Shown: positions 38,003 to 48,364 of the stretch, in pieces | Layout: each line of letters opens with the position of its first letter | How positions within the stretch are numbered: position 1 is the stretch's first letter | Assembly: GCF_001435955.1 (NCBI RefSeq) | Contig: NZ_AYYT01000001.1 | Location: 62,001 to 126,000 of the forward strand | Direction: 5' to 3' | Length of the DNA stretch: 64,000 nt | DNA from: Ligilactobacillus salivarius DSM 20555 = ATCC 11741 | GTDB lineage: Bacteria; Bacillota; Bacilli; Lactobacillales; Lactobacillaceae | The notes under the pieces: generated by a model | Databases searched by the model: none | The model's input: the letters and a program-made list of their open reading frames with translations, nothing else | What the model was told of the DNA's origin: nothing | Position numbers and translations under genes: made by a program

Positions 38003-39080
38003 TTATCTTATCCTTCCTTATGTCAATTAAATGCATAAAATCATAGAATACATCTGTTCCATCACTAGGACCTGGAGCTCCTTCTGGTTCAAATTGAACA
38101 GAAAAAGTTGGATATTTTCGATGCTTAATACCTTCAATCCACCCACTATTTAAATCTTTGTGAGTTACAATTAAGTTATCTTTAGGTAAGGAACTTTCAT
38201 CGACTATGTAACTATGATTTTGTGCAACTGTTATAATTCTACCAGTTGCAATTTCAATAACTGGAAAATTCAATCCTCGATGTGCACGTGGTAATTCCTT
38301 TACTTTAGCTCCATTTGCAATAGCCAATAATTGATGTCCCAATCCTATTGCAAATGTCGGATAATTAGCCTGAATTTGTCTAATTGTTTCAAATGAATCT
38401 TCTAAAGTATATGGGTTCCCAGGTCCATTGGATAATAGCACACCATCCGGACAAAGATTTTTAATTTCTTGAAATGTCGCAGTGTATGGAACAATAATTG
38501 TATTGCAATTCATACGTGATAATTGACGCAATACACTATGTTTTACTCCATAATCAACTAAGACTATATTTCTTCCGGTATCAGGATTAGGATATGGTTT
38601 ACTGGTAGAAACCATATCTACTAATTGGTCAGTTAATACAGTTGCATGTAATTGATCAAAAGCATGTTCTAGATCGTTTTCAGCATCAATAATACTTCCT
38701 TTCGTTATTCCATTATGTTTTGATAAAATTCTTACTAATTTTCGTGTATCAATGCCATAAATTCCAGGAATATCTTGATTCTTTAAGTAATCTGAAAATG
38801 ACTGCGGACTCGACACATTCATGCTATCAGTGTATGTATGACAAACGACACCTTTACAGACTGGTTGCAATGATTCTAAATCATCAATGTTTGTCCCATA
38901 TGTTCCCAGTACAGGTGTCGTAAAAACAATTATTTGATTTGCATACGTTGGGGATGTGACAACCTTTTGATAACCAGTCATTGCAGTGGTTAATACCACC
39001 TCACCAGTTGAATTTATTTGTGAACCAAAACCTTCTCCTAAAAATGTACTACCATCTTCTAGAATAAGTAATCGTTTCAA
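37980..39080 (-). CDS. carA: Carbamoyl-phosphate synthase small chain lacking the glutaminase cysteine and histidine
   Basis: 366 residues with the full CarA domain order: N-terminal CPSase domain (about 1-150) and class I amidotransferase domain (about 175-360). The nucleophile motif GICLGHQ reads AIGLGHQ, with Gly246 in place of Cys, and the SFQGHPEASPGP motif reads SVQFEPEGAPGP, with Glu331 in place of the catalytic His; Glu333 is kept. Glutamine hydrolysis should therefore be lost. The start is the TTG at 39080 after GGGAGTGAGG (giving KRLLILEDGS, the family opening), not 39110. The frame is clean, and carB begins inside its end. Ammonia-dependent CPSs also lose the cysteine, but here CarB is truncated as well. 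Confidence 0.92.
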   Translation of the reverse strand: MKRLLILEDGSTFLGEGFGSQINSTGEVVLTTAMTGYQKVVTSPTYANQIIVFTTPVLGTYGTNIDDLESLQPVCKGVVCHTYTDSMNVSSPQSFSDYLKNQDIPGIYGIDTRKLVRILSKHNGITKGSIIDAENDLEHAFDQLHATVLTDQLVDMVSTSKPYPNPDTGRNIVLVDYGVKHSVLRQLSRMNCNTIIVPYTATFQEIKNLCPDGVLLSNGPGNPYTLEDSFETIRQIQANYPTFAIGLGHQLLAIANGAKVKELPRAHRGLNFPVIEIATGRIITVAQNHSYIVDESSLPKDNLIVTHKDLNSGWIEGIKHRKYPTFSVQFEPEGAPGPSDGTDVFYDFMHLIDIRKDKINAIRESK

Positions 39081-39141
39081 AAGCCTCACTCCCAACATGA
39101 TATTATTCACAACTATTATTATAGCGTATCGATAAAAAAGG

Positions 39142-40449
39142 TTAAATATCCATTCTTATCTTTTTCTCATGTTCAGCTTCACTAGCTGCTTTCTTTGGTA
39201 AAATTAAGTTTAAAACAATTCCAAAGATTGTTGATAAAGCAATACTTGTAAGTTGGAAATTACCTAACTTCAAATAAGTACCACCAATTCCGACAACCAA
39301 GATAACAGCTGTAATAATCAAATTTCTTTTTGCTTCAAAGTTTATTTTATTATCAACTAAAATTCGTAATCCATTTGCAGCAATCATACCGAATAATAGG
39401 AATGAAATACCACCAATTACAGGAGTTGGAATAGATTGAATCAAAGCAGCAATTTTACCACAGAAACTGAATAAAATAGCGAAGAAAGCAGCTCCTGCAA
39501 GCACCCAAACACTATGAATCTTTGTCATAGCTAACACACCAATGTTTTCGCCGTAAGATGTTGTTGGAGGACCACCAACAAAACCAGCAATTACACTAGA
39601 TAAACCGTCACCTAACAATGTACGGTGTAATCCTGGATTCTTGAAGAAATTACGCTTAGTTAATTTATTCAAAACCATAACGTGTCCCATGTGCTCAGTC
39701 ATAGTAACAAAGGCAATTGGTGCCATTCCAATGATTGCTCCTGGATACCACTTAAAGTCATAATTAACAAACATTACGTCAAATGCAGGTAGAGAGAACC
39801 ATTTTGCTGCTGCCACACCAGATAAATCAACAATTCCCATGAAAACAGCGAAAATGTAACCTACAATTATACCTAAAAGTACCGGAATCATACTTGAAAA
39901 TCCACGTAAGAACATGTTAAAGATAATTGTTGCAACTAAAGTGAAAATTGCTACTCCAAAGTATTTAAGATCATAATGGTTATTATTGAACATTGCATCG
40001 TTAGCTGCAGTTGTAGCTAATGATAATCCAATAACTATAACGATAGGACCTACAACAACTGGTGGTAAAACCTTATCTACCCATTGTGAACCAAACTTTC
40101 CTATAATCAAGGAAACAATAACATAAACTAAACCTGCTGCAATTGCACCTTGACCTACTGCAGGATATCCTTCAGATTTCATCAAAGCCTGCATTGTCAT
40201 AATAAAGGCAAAACTTGATCCTAAGTATGCCGGAATCTTAGCTCTTGTACAAAGAATATATACCAAAGTACCTACCCCTGAACTAAACAAAGCGATACTT
40301 GGATTCATACCAATTAATAAAGGTACTAAAACGGTTGAACCAAACATTGTAAATAAATGTTGGACTGATAGAAGTAACCACTGAGGAAAAGTTGGTTTAT
40401 CTTGAACGTCAAGAATTGCCTCAGGGTTTCTGAATTTCTCGTTTTTCAT
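39142..40449 (-). CDS. pyrP: Uracil permease, NCS2 family
   Basis: 435 residues, about 12-14 membrane helices. NCS2 uracil/H+ symporter of the UraA/PyrP type: LLLSVQHLFTMFGSTVLVP near the N-terminus, the substrate-site GMAPIAFVTMTEHMGH (about 240) and GGPPTTSYGENIGV (about 290). Imports uracil. Lies 26 bases after pyrR and 61 before carA, so it is part of the PyrR-attenuated operon. In many relatives pyrB and pyrC would follow; they are missing here. Confidence 0.96.
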   Translation of the reverse strand: MKNEKFRNPEAILDVQDKPTFPQWLLLSVQHLFTMFGSTVLVPLLIGMNPSIALFSSGVGTLVYILCTRAKIPAYLGSSFAFIMTMQALMKSEGYPAVGQGAIAAGLVYVIVSLIIGKFGSQWVDKVLPPVVVGPIVIVIGLSLATTAANDAMFNNNHYDLKYFGVAIFTLVATIIFNMFLRGFSSMIPVLLGIIVGYIFAVFMGIVDLSGVAAAKWFSLPAFDVMFVNYDFKWYPGAIIGMAPIAFVTMTEHMGHVMVLNKLTKRNFFKNPGLHRTLLGDGLSSVIAGFVGGPPTTSYGENIGVLAMTKIHSVWVLAGAAFFAILFSFCGKIAALIQSIPTPVIGGISFLLFGMIAANGLRILVDNKINFEAKRNLIITAVILVVGIGGTYLKLGNFQLTSIALSTIFGIVLNLILPKKAASEAEHEKKIRMDI

Positions 40450-40475
40450 GATTAAATTAGCCTCATATCTTTATT

Positions 40476-41042
<567 letters not shown>

Positions 41043-41068
41043 TTAACTATTGCTTAGCTGAAAAAATA

Positions 41069-41190
41069 AAAGGACTAGAACAAATTAGTCCTAGTCCGCG
41101 TATTAATTTCATTTTTATATTAATATACACTATAAGCTTAAATAAGCATTATACCTTTTCAGCCTCACGGGACTAGTTTAAAGGACTCTA
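41069..41190 (-). promoter_or_regulatory. PyrR attenuator of the pyr operon
   Basis: The minus strand shows the PyrR-binding loop AGTCCCGTGAGGCTGAAAAGG (about 41174-41154), matching the known consensus. A terminator follows with GGACTAG (41097-41091) and CTAGTCC (41078-41072) arms and a T-rich run. The upstream CTAGTCC (41176-41170) can pair with the terminator's first arm, forming the antiterminator. This is the classic three-way switch responding to UMP. Only one copy exists, so it governs all six genes. Confidence 0.93.
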
Positions 41191-41218
41191 TTCTTCTTAA
41201 ACTAAGATACTGTAAAAG

Positions 41219-42115
41219 CTACCGTTTGTCAAGCAATTCTAATAGCTTTTTGAAGTTTTCTGGTAGTGGTGCTGTGAATTCTAAGTATTCATTTGTTCTT
41301 GGATGAATAAAGCCTAGTTTCTCAGCATGTAAAAATTGGCCACTATTTCCTAATGTCTTTCTTGGACCATACAATTGATCTCCAACTAAAGGATGCCCTA
41401 TATATTTCATATGAACTCTAATCTGATGTGTTCGTCCAGTTTCTAAGACACATTTAACTAAAGTATAATCTCCATAACGTTTCAAAACTTCAAAGTGGGT
41501 TACTGCATTTCTTCCATCCTTAACTACTGCTTGTTTCTTACGATCAACTTTACTTCTTCCTAACGGTGCATCAATAGTACCACTATCTTCTTTGATATTT
41601 CCGTGAACTAAAGCTACATACTCACGTGTATTAGTCTTATCTTTTAATTGCTTCGCTAAGCTTTGATGTGCCATATCATTTTTAGCGACCATCAATAATC
41701 CTGAAGTATCCTTATCTATTCTATGAACAATACCTGGACGATAAGTACCGTTAATAGTAGATAATGGTGAATGGTATAGTAATGCATTTACTAGAGTATG
41801 TTCAAAATGTCCAGGAGATGGATGCACAACCATTCCTTGAGGCTTATTTACAACAATTACATCATCATCTTCATAAACAATATCTAACGGAATATTTTCA
41901 GGTTCTAAAGATAATTTCTTTACTTCTGGCTTATCAAAAGTTATTTCATCGCCTAAATTGACTTTATAATTAGCTTTTTTCACATCTCCATTTACCTTGA
42001 TATTTCCATCGTCAATCATCTTTTTTAATTGAGATCGAGTATAATCTGTAAAAATATTAGTAACAACTTTATCTAATCTACCAGTCTTATCTGCTAATAC
42101 TTTATAATCACTCAT
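41219..42115 (-). CDS. rluD: Ribosomal large subunit pseudouridine synthase, RluD/RluA family
   Basis: 298 residues. N-terminal S4 RNA-binding domain ([29 protein letters not shown] region, about 12-70) and RluA-type catalytic domain with [16 protein letters not shown] containing the catalytic Asp (about 135). Converts uridines of 23S rRNA to pseudouridine. Starts at the ATG at 42115, overlapping the lspA stop by 8 bases; the lspA-rluD pair is typical of Firmicutes. Confidence 0.95.
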   Translation of the reverse strand: MSDYKVLADKTGRLDKVVTNIFTDYTRSQLKKMIDDGNIKVNGDVKKANYKVNLGDEITFDKPEVKKLSLEPENIPLDIVYEDDDVIVVNKPQGMVVHPSPGHFEHTLVNALLYHSPLSTINGTYRPGIVHRIDKDTSGLLMVAKNDMAHQSLAKQLKDKTNTREYVALVHGNIKEDSGTIDAPLGRSKVDRKKQAVVKDGRNAVTHFEVLKRYGDYTLVKCVLETGRTHQIRVHMKYIGHPLVGDQLYGPRKTLGNSGQFLHAEKLGFIHPRTNEYLEFTAPLPENFKKLLELLDKR

Positions 42116-42554
42116 CTTTTTCATCCTTTATTAATGCTATTATTACTATAATTACACCAAACGTTAGACACATATCTGCTACATTAAAAATTGGAAAATT
42201 CATAAATAATGTTTCAAACATATCAACAACGTAACCTAAACGAATTCTATCAATAAAATTGCCCAACGTACCAGCAATTAATAATGAAATTGCCAACATA
42301 TATAAATTATCATTTTTCAATTTCCAGAAGAAATATCCCATCAAACCTAGAGCAACTATTGTAATGACTGTAAAGAACCATTGTTGTCCACTTAGAACAC
42401 TCCAAGCAGCTCCATCATTTCTAACATTTGTTAAAGCTAAAACATTAGGTAAAATTACTTGGCTGGTTCCTAATTTAATATTTGCAGAAATCCAGAACTT
42501 TAGACCCTGGTCTGCAATAATCAAAATAATAATCATCGGTATATATAACCACAT
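42108..42554 (-). CDS. lspA: Lipoprotein signal peptidase
   Basis: 148 residues, four membrane helices. Cleaves the signal peptide of lipoproteins below the modified cysteine. Conserved boxes: IADQGLKFW (about 12), [12 protein letters not shown] (about 46) and the catalytic aspartates in [14 protein letters not shown] (about 100) and FNVADM (about 127). Would process the lipoprotein at 28.8 kb. Coupled to rluD. Confidence 0.96.
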   Translation of the reverse strand: MWLYIPMIIILIIADQGLKFWISANIKLGTSQVILPNVLALTNVRNDGAAWSVLSGQQWFFTVITIVALGLMGYFFWKLKNDNLYMLAISLLIAGTLGNFIDRIRLGYVVDMFETLFMNFPIFNVADMCLTFGVIIVIIALIKDEKDE

Positions 42555-42576
42555 TGTAGATTACACCTTTCCTATC

Positions 42577-42614
42577 AAAAATGAGTCATATAACCTCTAA
42601 GTAATATGACTCAA
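42577..42614 (-). terminator. Intrinsic terminator after the HAD phosphatase
   Basis: Hairpin TTGAGTCATATTAC / GTTATATGACTCA then TTTTTG on the minus strand, separating the rel-dtd-HAD group from lspA. Confidence 0.85.
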
Positions 42615-42620
42615 GTTAAT

Positions 42621-43235
42621 TTACTTCAATATATCCGATAAACTGTATACCAATCTATCTGCATTATAATCTTGATGAAGTAGCTTATCCGGATCAAATA
42701 GAATTCCCGACATTCCAGCATTATGGCCTGCTGCGATATCAAGTTCTCTATCTCCAACCATCACTGATTCTTCAACTTTTAAATTATACTTACTAACCAA
42801 GTATAACAAAGATTCTGGATCTGGCTTACGAGCAAAATCATTATCTGCAGTTACAAAATCATCAAAATAAGACCAAAGATTATCTCTTTTTAAAATATTC
42901 AAGGCACTACTGTCACGATGTGTTAATAGAAAGTTTCTACCACCATTTTCTTTTATCTTACGACAAACATCTGCAGCATCATCAAAGAGACGCATTTTAT
43001 CTTGATATTGTTCTTCAAAAGAATGATACATTTGACGTAGCTTTGGTATGTCTAGATTTTCGCCATATAACTTAAAAGCTTTTCTAACAGAAGCTTCGCG
43101 CATAATTTTATAGACTTCTTTACTATCTAACTCTATTTCTTGAGTTTTCAAAGTTTCTACAAATGCTCGAACCATACCAGGATAGCTGTTGTATAAAGTT
43201 CCATCAAAATCCCAAAAATAATTCTTATACTCCAT
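42621..43235 (-). CDS. HAD-superfamily phosphatase
   Basis: 204 residues. HAD motif I FWDFDGTLYNS (about 7-17), a helical cap (about 20-90), motif II LLTHRD, motif III lysine near RKPDPES (about 133) and motif IV MVGDRELDIAAG (about 158). Similar to phosphoglycolate phosphatase-like or pyrophosphatase HADs; the substrate is unknown. The ATG at 43235 follows TGAGGA and is preferred over 43259, which lies inside dtd. Confidence 0.88.
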   Translation of the reverse strand: MEYKNYFWDFDGTLYNSYPGMVRAFVETLKTQEIELDSKEVYKIMREASVRKAFKLYGENLDIPKLRQMYHSFEEQYQDKMRLFDDAADVCRKIKENGGRNFLLTHRDSSALNILKRDNLWSYFDDFVTADNDFARKPDPESLLYLVSKYNLKVEESVMVGDRELDIAAGHNAGMSGILFDPDKLLHQDYNADRLVYSLSDILK

Positions 43236-43239
43236 ACTC

Positions 43240-43686
43240 TTATTCCTCATCAGTATCATACATAATTGTTACAGGTCCATCATTAACTAATGATACCTGC
43301 ATATCAGCTCCAAAAATTCCAGTTTCAACTTGTACACCTGATTCGCGTAACTTTTCGTTAAACTTATCATAATTCTTGCTAGCTATATCTGGATTTTGGG
43401 CTCTTGTAAAGCTAGGTCGGTTTCCTTTACGAGTTTGTGCATATAAAGTAAATTGCGAAATAGACAAAATACTACCTGATACTTGCTGTAAGTTTAAATT
43501 CATCTTATCATCAGCATCACTAAATATTCTAGCGTTTAAAACTTTTCTTGCTAAATATTCAATTTCCTTATCGCCATCATTTTCAGTAAAACCTACTAAT
43601 AACAATAATCCTTGTCCGATTTCACCATTTACGTTTCCATCTATTTCAACCGATGCTTGCTTTACTCTTTGCAATAATACTCTCAT
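43240..43686 (-). CDS. dtd: D-aminoacyl-tRNA deacylase
   Basis: 148 residues, exact family length. Removes D-amino acids wrongly attached to tRNA, including D-Tyr. Family features: [17 protein letters not shown] at the start, the SQFTLYA motif (about 78) and the [11 protein letters not shown] end with the GPVT cis-proline-like motif. Starts 14 bases after the rel stop, the conserved rel-dtd pair. Confidence 0.96.
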   Translation of the reverse strand: MRVLLQRVKQASVEIDGNVNGEIGQGLLLLVGFTENDGDKEIEYLARKVLNARIFSDADDKMNLNLQQVSGSILSISQFTLYAQTRKGNRPSFTRAQNPDIASKNYDKFNEKLRESGVQVETGIFGADMQVSLVNDGPVTIMYDTDEE

Positions 43687-43700
43687 TTAAACAACACCCT

Positions 43701-45920
43701 CTAATGTATTGGACGTTTAACCATATAAACATCCGGAATATTCTTTATTCTATCAATAATTCTTTGGAGATGTTCCTTATCTTTAACACCAATCGTAGCA
43801 GAAATATTTGCCATCTTATTATGATCAATTCGTCCATTTACAGAATTCAGACTCTTAGTGTTATTGTTGATTGCTTGAAGTATATCATTTAACAAGCCAT
43901 CTCTATTATATCCTTGAACTTCTAAATCAGCATTATAGTAAGCTCTATCGTCAGGTAAGATATTCCAAGAAACATCTATTAATCTAGTTCCTTGGCTTTC
44001 GGCTGCTTTCACATTAGGACATTCAACTCGATGAACAGAAACTCCACGACCCTTAGTAATATATCCAACAATATCATCACCTGGAACTGGATTACAACAA
44101 TGACTTAATCTAACAAGTAAATTATCAATACCTTCAATTAAGATACCACTTTCTTGCTTAGGCTTCTTATTTTCCTTTGTATCATTATTAATTTCTTGAT
44201 GATTTTCCAATAATGCCTTTTCTTCTTGGCGTTTTCTATCATCGTCGGCTTTCTTTCTAAGATCTGCTGTTAAAATATTAACAATTCCAACTGGTGCAGT
44301 ATCACCAGAACCAATGGAAGCATACAAATCGTCGGCTTTCTTAAATTGCTTTTTCTCTAAGCATTTAGCCATATTATCAATTAAAACATCTTTAGCATTA
44401 TATCCTGCATTGGTTAATTCTTGAATTAGTATTTCTCTACCTTTTTCAATATTTTCTTCACGATCGCGTTTCTTGAAAAAGTGTTTAATTTTATTTCTAG
44501 CCTTGCTTGTGTGTACTAAATCTAACCAGTCTTGACTAGGACCTGCAGAATTTTGTGAAGTTAAAATGTCTACAATATCCCCGTTCTTCAATTGATAGTC
44601 AAGAGGTCGAATCTTACCATTGACCTTTGCTCCAGTTGTATGAGCACCAATTTCAGTATGGATACTATATGCCATATCCAATGGGCCTGAGCCTTTTGGT
44701 AATTCAAATACATCACCTTTAGGAGTAAAGACATAAACTCGATCACTAAACAAGTCACCTTTAACACTTTCCATAAATTCGGAAGCATCGTTTGACTCTT
44801 TTTGTAATTCTAGAATTTCTTTAAACAAGTTCAATTTCGTTCCAGTAGTTGTTTGAGGAACTGCATCTTTACGTCCTTCTTTATATGCCCAATGTGCAGC
44901 AATACCATATTCAGCCACGCGATGCATTTCTTCAGTTCTTATTTGAACTTCAAAAGGTCTACCATTAGGGCCGATGACTGTTGTATGCAAAGATTGATAC
45001 ATATTAGCTTTAGGCATAGCAATATAGTCTTTAAAACGACCTGGCATTGGTTTCCAACGAGTATGGATAGCTCCTAAAACTGCATAACAATCTTTAATGC
45101 TCTTTACAATTACACGTACTGCAGAAAGATCATATATTTGACTGAATTGCTTATGTTGATCTCTCATCTTTCGGTAAATTGAATATATGTGCTTAGGTCT
45201 ACCATATATATCATATTCAATATTCAATTCTGCGATTGCTTTCTTAATTTCAACAATCACTTCATCAATATAATGAACTCTTTCTTCACGTTTAGAGTTC
45301 ATCAAATGTACAATACGATAATATTGTTGAGGATTTAGATAACGCAAAGACATATCTTGTAATTCCCATTTAATTGTACTAATACCTAATCTATCAGCTA
45401 ATGGAGCATAAATTTCAAGGGTTTCATTTGCTATTCTTCTTTGCTTATCTGGTCTTAAATGACTCAAAGTTCGCATATTATGTAACCTGTCAGCTAGTTT
45501 GACAATAATTACACGTAAATCTTTAGACATCGCCAACAATAATTTACGATGATTTTCAGCTAACTGTTCTTGATGAGATTTATATCTTATTTTACTTAAC
45601 TTTGTTACACCATCTACAATAACTTCTACATCTTTTCCAAATAATTCACCAATATCTCCTAGTGTAACCTTTGTGTCTTCAACAACATCGTGTAAGAAAC
45701 CAGCACTAACAGTTTCTGGATCCATTTTTAAGTTTGCTAAAATTCCGGCAACTTGAATTGGATGGATTATATAAGGTTCACCAGATTTTCTAACTTGCTC
45801 ACTATGAACATAAGTGGCAAATTCACACGCTTTTTCAACAAATTTAACATGATTTTCATTCATGTACCCTTTGCACATATCAATTACATCTTGAGCTGAC
45901 CAAATTGTTTCTTTTTTCAT
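43701..45920 (-). CDS. rel: Bifunctional (p)ppGpp synthetase/hydrolase Rel
   Basis: 739 residues. In order: HD hydrolase domain with AGFLHDVVEDT (about 75), synthetase domain with YQSLHTTVIGPNGRPFEVQIRT (about 310-330), TGS domain (about 390-450), zinc-finger-like region with LSHCCNPVPGDDIVGYITKGRGVSVHR (about 590-620) and a C-terminal ACT domain. Makes and destroys the starvation alarmone. The ATG at 45920 follows GAGGTGAG; the frame opens 33 bases earlier. Heads the rel-dtd-HAD group. Confidence 0.97.
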   Translation of the reverse strand: MKKETIWSAQDVIDMCKGYMNENHVKFVEKACEFATYVHSEQVRKSGEPYIIHPIQVAGILANLKMDPETVSAGFLHDVVEDTKVTLGDIGELFGKDVEVIVDGVTKLSKIRYKSHQEQLAENHRKLLLAMSKDLRVIIVKLADRLHNMRTLSHLRPDKQRRIANETLEIYAPLADRLGISTIKWELQDMSLRYLNPQQYYRIVHLMNSKREERVHYIDEVIVEIKKAIAELNIEYDIYGRPKHIYSIYRKMRDQHKQFSQIYDLSAVRVIVKSIKDCYAVLGAIHTRWKPMPGRFKDYIAMPKANMYQSLHTTVIGPNGRPFEVQIRTEEMHRVAEYGIAAHWAYKEGRKDAVPQTTTGTKLNLFKEILELQKESNDASEFMESVKGDLFSDRVYVFTPKGDVFELPKGSGPLDMAYSIHTEIGAHTTGAKVNGKIRPLDYQLKNGDIVDILTSQNSAGPSQDWLDLVHTSKARNKIKHFFKKRDREENIEKGREILIQELTNAGYNAKDVLIDNMAKCLEKKQFKKADDLYASIGSGDTAPVGIVNILTADLRKKADDDRKRQEEKALLENHQEINNDTKENKKPKQESGILIEGIDNLLVRLSHCCNPVPGDDIVGYITKGRGVSVHRVECPNVKAAESQGTRLIDVSWNILPDDRAYYNADLEVQGYNRDGLLNDILQAINNNTKSLNSVNGRIDHNKMANISATIGVKDKEHLQRIIDRIKNIPDVYMVKRPIH

Positions 45921-45959
45921 AAATCTCACCTCAACACCCAATAATTTTTTCAACTAATC

Positions 45960-46691
45960 TCAACTTAACTCCAAAGCAAATGATAAACTTGCTAAAAAAT
46001 ATAATGGTGCAGTTTCTGCTCGCATAATTCTTGGACCTAAACCAGCTAAAATAAAACTATTTGCTTCTAAAAATTCTATCTCTTTTGGAGAAATTCCACC
46101 TTCAGGACCAAAAATAGCAATGATATTGCTAGGTTTCTTATTTAAAATCTTAAACAAGTTTCCACTTTCACCTTTTTTAGCTGATTCTTCATATGCAACA
46201 ATTCTAGCATCATTTTTTTCAAAATCTATATCTTTCAACTTTTCTACAAAAGTTACTTCAGGAATTTTCGTCCTATGAGACTGTTCAGCTGCACTTCTTG
46301 CAATTTTTTGTAACCTTTGTACTTTCTTGCTACTTCTTTTTTTATCCCATTTTGCAACAGAATAATCACCTACAAAAAAGATAAATTTAGTAGCACCCAT
46401 TTCAGTACCCTTTTGTACTATCCAATCAGCTTTATCATTTTTAGATATTCCACAAGCGATAGTAACATCTGCTGGAAGTTCTACATCTGACGGAATAACC
46501 TCGACTGAAGTTGCTTTTGCTTTTCCATCTTCAATTTTTGTAATTTCCATCTTATGAACAACTTCTACATCATCAACTAATTCAAAAATATCTCCAACTT
46601 TCATTCTCAAAACCTTAATTGCATGTTTATAAATTTCCGGTGTGAGTTGATATTCAGTTGTAATCTTAGAATCAGCAAAATATCGTTGCAT
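45960..46691 (-). CDS. rsmE: 16S rRNA (uracil1498-N3)-methyltransferase
   Basis: 243 residues. PUA-like N-terminal domain (about 1-70) and SPOUT methyltransferase domain with the trefoil-knot stretch IAIFGPEGGISPKEIEFLEA (about 185-205) and LGPRIMRAETAPLYFL at the C-terminus. Methylates U1498 in the decoding region of 16S rRNA. Its ATG overlaps the prmA stop as TAATG. Confidence 0.96.
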   Translation of the reverse strand: MQRYFADSKITTEYQLTPEIYKHAIKVLRMKVGDIFELVDDVEVVHKMEITKIEDGKAKATSVEVIPSDVELPADVTIACGISKNDKADWIVQKGTEMGATKFIFFVGDYSVAKWDKKRSSKKVQRLQKIARSAAEQSHRTKIPEVTFVEKLKDIDFEKNDARIVAYEESAKKGESGNLFKILNKKPSNIIAIFGPEGGISPKEIEFLEANSFILAGLGPRIMRAETAPLYFLASLSFALELS

Positions 46692-47581
46692 TAAATATCC
46701 CCCTTAACTGGTTTATGTGCAATAATTGAGTACCAATCTTTTTTATTCAAAATTTCATCTACAACAAAACCATTTTGTTCTAATTCTGTTAAGATTAATT
46801 CTTTCTTATCATTTATAATACCAGATGTAATGAAGATACCACCATCTTTAAGATTTGACTTAGCTTGAGGAATTAATGGAACTATAATTTCTGCTAGAAT
46901 ATTAGCTACTATTAAATCTACATTCTTATGTACACCTTCTAATAAATTATTAGGTTTAATTTCAATATTATTGCTAACTGGATTTAGTGCAAAATTTTCT
47001 TTAGCAGCTGTGACAGCATTATCATCAATATCATAAGCATATACCTTATCAACACCAAAATGTCTTGCTGCTATACTTAAGACACCAGATCCTGTTCCTA
47101 CATCAATCATACTCTCATTACCTCGTACAGATGTTTCCAATGCCTGTAAAGCCAGTTGAGTAGTAGGATGTGTACCTGTTCCAAATGCTCTACCTGGATC
47201 TAGTCTTATTAAGATCTCATCTTCTTGTTCTTTTTGATATTCTTCCCAGCTTGGTACAATTGTTAGATACTTAGTCAATCTAACCGGATGATAATATTTC
47301 TTCCATAAATCTACCCAAGCATCATCTTGTAAATTAGTCAATGACACTTTGGCTTCTCCTGGATTCAGACCAAAGTTATTTAATTTCTTTATCTTTTCTT
47401 CTAATTCTGGAATTAATTCAACTAAGCCTAATTTACTAGGAAAATAAGTAATTACCTTTACTTTTTCTAAGCCTTCACTATCATCAATTTGAACGCCACC
47501 AGCACCATTTTCCATTAATATGTTAACTACTGCGTCAATTGCTTCATTAGTTGTAGTTACATTTAACTCGTTCCATTCCAA
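46691..47581 (-). CDS. prmA: Ribosomal protein L11 methyltransferase
   Basis: 296 residues. N-terminal substrate-recognition domain (about 1-100), then a class I methyltransferase with GTGTHPTTQLALQALE (about 140), the SAM-binding IDVGTGSGVLSIAA (about 165) and the NxPY-like VANILAEIIVPL (about 227). Trimethylates L11. Follows DUF3013 and overlaps rsmE, the usual order. Confidence 0.96.
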   Translation of the reverse strand: MEWNELNVTTTNEAIDAVVNILMENGAGGVQIDDSEGLEKVKVITYFPSKLGLVELIPELEEKIKKLNNFGLNPGEAKVSLTNLQDDAWVDLWKKYYHPVRLTKYLTIVPSWEEYQKEQEDEILIRLDPGRAFGTGTHPTTQLALQALETSVRGNESMIDVGTGSGVLSIAARHFGVDKVYAYDIDDNAVTAAKENFALNPVSNNIEIKPNNLLEGVHKNVDLIVANILAEIIVPLIPQAKSNLKDGGIFITSGIINDKKELILTELEQNGFVVDEILNKKDWYSIIAHKPVKGDI

Positions 47582-47597
47582 CGTCAGCTCATCCTTT

Positions 47598-48110
47598 CTA
47601 AAACTTAGGGTATTTAATCCTATTATTTGGATTAGGTAAACTTAGCATATTTGAATCAATAATCTTTTTATACTCATCTTCAGACCAGACCAATTCAAAA
47701 ATTTCTTTTTCATCATCTGTTAGGAAATCTAATAAATCTGACTCACCATTATCCAATACTATTTGTAAATATGATACAAAGGCTTTTGCTTCTGCTAAAG
47801 ACCAACCATTCTTACCATCATAAGGCAAACATACCAAATAGTCATCTGCATCAAAATTTTTCTCACGATTTTTATCATAGATTAATATTTCATCTACAAA
47901 AGTAACTACTGGCTCAGTTGACTCCACACCTAAAGTATCAGTTAATAAAGCTGCCTCTTTATTTTCAGCATAAAAAGTTAGTTCTATTTCAAATTGTCTA
48001 TCTTTCTTATTCCAATTAACGAATATATCACCGTCAAAATCTAGTGTTTTCACTGTTTCTTTTAAGAAAGAATTTAAATCCGCTGCTTCTACCAATTTTA
48101 CTTCCCCCAT
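47598..48110 (-). CDS. DUF3013 family protein
   Basis: 170 residues, acidic, no signal or membrane segment. Matches the DUF3013 family, found in Lactobacillales upstream of prmA; contains VTFVDEILIYDK and DADDYLVCLPYDGKNGW. Function unknown. The ATG at 48110 overlaps a GGGGGAAG stretch that could equally serve a TTG at 48095, so the true N-terminus may be five residues shorter. First gene of the prmA-rsmE run. Confidence 0.85.
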   Translation of the reverse strand: MGEVKLVEAADLNSFLKETVKTLDFDGDIFVNWNKKDRQFEIELTFYAENKEAALLTDTLGVESTEPVVTFVDEILIYDKNREKNFDADDYLVCLPYDGKNGWSLAEAKAFVSYLQIVLDNGESDLLDFLTDDEKEIFELVWSEDEYKKIIDSNMLSLPNPNNRIKYPKF

Positions 48111-48305
48111 ACCCTATTTATATTTACTTTCTATAATACATTATAATATTATCATTATCCAACTTTTATTGTATTATTCGTATTTTACTAAGCTTTATCT
48201 CTATATTTTTCTTATTTTTACTATTAATTTTCGTTTTTAAATTTTAATTTCCTTTATTTTCCTTACAAAACCTGTAATTAAGCATAGTATTATGAAGTAT
48301 AAAAA

Positions 48306-48314
48306 TGATATAAT
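48306..48314 (+). promoter_or_regulatory. Extended -10 promoter of the nucleoside hydrolase gene
   Basis: TGATATAAT, a perfect extended -10, about 50 bases before the start. No good -35, which extended -10 promoters do not need. Confidence 0.6.
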
Positions 48315-48364
48315 ATAACAATAAAACGAATATTAACATAATAAATATTTAAGGAGTCTTATTT

